DNA from: an uncultured Clostridia bacterium
GTDB lineage: Bacteria; Bacillota; Clostridia; Oscillospirales; CAG-272
Assembly (NCBI GenBank): GCA_947304475.1
Contig: CAMZBE010000052.1
Coordinates: 1 to 8,030 of the forward strand
DNA: 8,030 bases
Direction: 5' to 3'
Part shown: one piece after another, positions 6,534 to 8,030 of the stretch
Position numbering within the stretch: the first letter of the stretch is position 1
How the letters are laid out: each line of letters begins with the position of its first letter
Translations under genes and position numbers: made by a program
Notes under the pieces: generated by a model
What the model was told of the DNA's origin: nothing
What the model saw: the letters and a program-made list of their open reading frames with translations, nothing else
The model's database searches: none

Positions 6534-7853
6534 TCAACCGAAGAGCGCGGGATCGACCGAAAGCGCGCCGTCCTCTCCGATCAACCCGATCCCGAGACGG
6601 GACGCGAGCGCGAAGAGTTTGTACTTGTCGACGGCGGCAAGGTCGGAATGCGCGCGGACGAAGGTCACGGCGTCGGTCGTAAAGGTCGAGGTGGTGACGA
6701 ACAGTCCGTGATCGGCTTTCTCCGCCGCCATAACGCCGTAGAACTCGCGCAACTCCTTGAGCGTTACCTGCCCCGAAGAACGGGTTTTCGCCTGCAGCAG
6801 CACGACGTCCCCGAGCCCGAGTTCATCCACGGTCTGCAGGATCACGTCGACGCCCTTGTCGTCCGAACCGTCGACGACGTATCTGCCGCAGACGGTCAAG
6901 CCGTGGGAGCGGTAGTACGCCTCGAAGAGCCGGGCGACGAACTCGGTGAAGAACGCGCCGCCGGCGCGGTTGATCTGCTCGGCGAAGCGATTCTCGTTCA
7001 TCACGAGGCGCGAGGTTCCCCTCTTGGTTTCTCCGTCGCTCTTACGTTGCTTGGATTCGGCTTTCGCCGGTCTTGCGACGCGCTTGACGGCGACCTGCGG
7101 GAGCGGTGCGGGTTTTGATTCAGGCGCGGTCTCCTTGGCTTTGGAAACGGGCACGGAAGCAGGCGTTTTACTGCTCTCTTCCGCTTTGGCGGGCGGGGCT
7201 TTGCGGTAGCCGACGCTCTTGTCGAAGAGGGCGGAACCGTTTGCGGTCCAGTCTTTCAGGCATTGGATCACGAGTCCGCGTACTCCGTTGACCTGTTCTC
7301 CCGAAACTCCGAAAAACGCGACGGCACGTTCGACGAGCGTCTCTCCCTTTTCCGGTTCGTCCTCTTTCAGGGCGGTGGAAAGGAACTCGTTCATCTGCTT
7401 CGCCTTCGGCATTCTGACGGTGGGACGCTCTTCCCGCTTCGCCCTCTCGGGGGCGGGGGGAGTTTCCTTCTGAAGGGCGGGATCATCGGTCTTTGCGTCG
7501 TCGGGCTCGGAGGGAACCGTCTGCGGCTCCTGCTCCTTCTCGGGGGACGGTGTGGGCGCGTCGGAAGGGGTTGCGGCGTGCGCCGTCTCCTCCCCGTCCC
7601 GTTCGGGCGCGTCTCCCTTTGTCCGGGTGGTCTCCCGCTTTGCGAGAGCCAATTCTCCCGATGCCTGCATCTGCGAAACGATCCGACGGATGCTGTCCTT
7701 CAGGCGCTGCGTCTCCTTTTCGTCAGCGTCGTTTTCCGCGAGTTTCCCGTAACAAGCCTGCCGGAGTTGGCGCTCGTTCCAGTCCTTCTTTTCGGACAGG
7801 AGTTCGAGTATCGCCGCGCGAACGAGTTTCGTCCGGCCGGTTTCTTTTGGCAT
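6534..7853 (-). CDS. Mrr-type restriction endonuclease domain protein with winged-helix-like N-terminus
   Basis: The 439-residue protein ends in an Mrr-type PD-(D/E)XK nuclease domain (about 285-405): E304 in the first helix, D336 in KGVDVI, Q354 and K356 in LLQAK, then VTLKELREFYG and the LFVTTSTFTTDA strand and helix typical of Mrr_cat. All expected active-site residues are present. Residues 1-75 look like a winged-helix DNA-binding domain; 80-150 and 218-280 are Pro/Glu/Lys/Ser-rich linkers; 155-217 form a second small folded region. No methyltransferase or specificity subunit is visible, so it is either a modification-dependent (type IV-like) enzyme or another DNA-processing nuclease. The start at 7853 has TAAGGAGG 7 nt upstream. 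It is monocistronic and convergent with the ABC genes. A cellular role is inferred only from the family. Confidence 0.85.
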   Translation of the reverse strand: MPKETGRTKLVRAAILELLSEKKDWNERQLRQACYGKLAENDADEKETQRLKDSIRRIVSQMQASGELALAKRETTRTKGDAPERDGEETAHAATPSDAPTPSPEKEQEPQTVPSEPDDAKTDDPALQKETPPAPERAKREERPTVRMPKAKQMNEFLSTALKEDEPEKGETLVERAVAFFGVSGEQVNGVRGLVIQCLKDWTANGSALFDKSVGYRKAPPAKAEESSKTPASVPVSKAKETAPESKPAPLPQVAVKRVARPAKAESKQRKSDGETKRGTSRLVMNENRFAEQINRAGGAFFTEFVARLFEAYYRSHGLTVCGRYVVDGSDDKGVDVILQTVDELGLGDVVLLQAKTRSSGQVTLKELREFYGVMAAEKADHGLFVTTSTFTTDAVTFVRAHSDLAAVDKYKLFALASRLGIGLIGEDGALSVDPALFG

Positions 7854-7894
7854 ACGTTAACCTCCTTATTCTGTTTTTGGAAAACTGCGGGAAT

Positions 7895-7923
7895 AGTGTA
7901 GCACAAACGCCCCGGATTGTCAA
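7895..7923 (-). promoter_or_regulatory. Promoter of the Mrr-like gene
   Basis: On the minus strand a perfect TTGACA (7923-7918), a 17-nt spacer and TACACT (7900-7895) form a strong sigma70-type promoter. Transcription would start near 7888, giving a leader of about 35 nt before the ATG at 7853. Confidence 0.75.
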
Positions 7924-7972
7924 GCGGACGCGCCGTGAGCGGCGAAAAAAACGCAAAAGGTCTTGTCAAGCG
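7917..7972. repeat. Direct repeat TTGTCAAGCG within both divergent promoters
   Basis: The 10-bp sequence TTGTCAAGCG occurs at 7917-7926 and again at 7963-7972, 46 bp apart. The first copy contains the -35 box of the minus-strand promoter, the second the -35 box of the plus-strand promoter. A shared regulator is possible; a coincidence from two -35 boxes is also possible. Confidence 0.3.
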
Positions 7973-7991
7973 TCGCTTTATGTTGTATAAT
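7963..7991 (+). promoter_or_regulatory. Outward plus-strand promoter for a gene beyond the window
   Basis: TTGTCA (7963-7968), a 17-nt spacer and a perfect TATAAT (7986-7991) form a near-consensus sigma70 promoter. The start site would be near 7998. The remaining 30 or so bases are AT-rich and hold no convincing ribosome binding site or start codon, so its gene lies to the right of the window. Confidence 0.7.
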
Positions 7992-8030
7992 AAAAATAAT
8001 ACGAGATAATTAAGCAAATGTGTATATGTC

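Noticed and set aside
7931..7950. A CGCCG/CGGCG hairpin followed by seven A residues.
   Set aside because: The homopolymer tract is on the wrong side for a plus-strand terminator, and on the minus strand the T-tract precedes the hairpin; it also sits between two promoters rather than after a gene.

Overview
The window is GC-rich by eye. It has strong AAGGAG-type ribosome binding sites, sigma70-type promoters with near-consensus boxes and 17-nt spacers, and intrinsic terminators. These traits, together with the gene families present, suggest a low-copy chromosomal stretch from an anaerobic Bacillota (Clostridia-like), perhaps gut-associated; this taxonomic guess is inference from style and protein character, not a search result. 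Nothing seen marks a phage, plasmid or insertion sequence.

Layout. Positions 1-321 carry no protein gene. They hold, on the minus strand, a promoter-like element, a stretch resembling the 5' half of a class II (Ser-type) tRNA and a perfect 13-bp hairpin; on the plus strand they hold the promoter and leader of the first operon. Positions 322-3980 are a three-gene plus-strand operon for unsaturated uronate catabolism: a KduI isomerase fused in frame behind a roughly 260-residue discoidin-like N-terminal region, a KduD-type short-chain dehydrogenase, and a GH88 unsaturated glucuronyl hydrolase. A strong intrinsic terminator closes it at 3993-4027. Positions 4070-6422 hold a two-gene ABC transporter (ATPase plus a polytopic ABC-2-type permease), followed by a terminator-like hairpin. 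A convergent minus-strand gene (7853 to 6534) encodes a 439-residue protein with a C-terminal Mrr-type PD-(D/E)XK nuclease domain. It has its own TTGACA-17-TACACT promoter. A TTGTCA-17-TATAAT promoter at 7963-7991 points out of the window to an unseen plus-strand gene or RNA.

How the genes work together. The GH88 enzyme should release 4-deoxy-5-keto-uronate from lyase-generated oligosaccharides, KduI isomerises it, and KduD reduces the product to 2-keto-3-deoxygluconate. KdgK, KdgA, the polysaccharide lyase and an importer are not in the window. The ABC pair looks like an exporter or ABC-2 system of unknown substrate and has no visible functional link to the sugar operon. The Mrr-like gene is probably a DNA-targeting or defence-type nuclease.

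The observation most worth following is the discoidin-like/KduI fusion, because a well-formed ribosome binding site and start codon for a normal-length KduI are preserved inside the fused reading frame.
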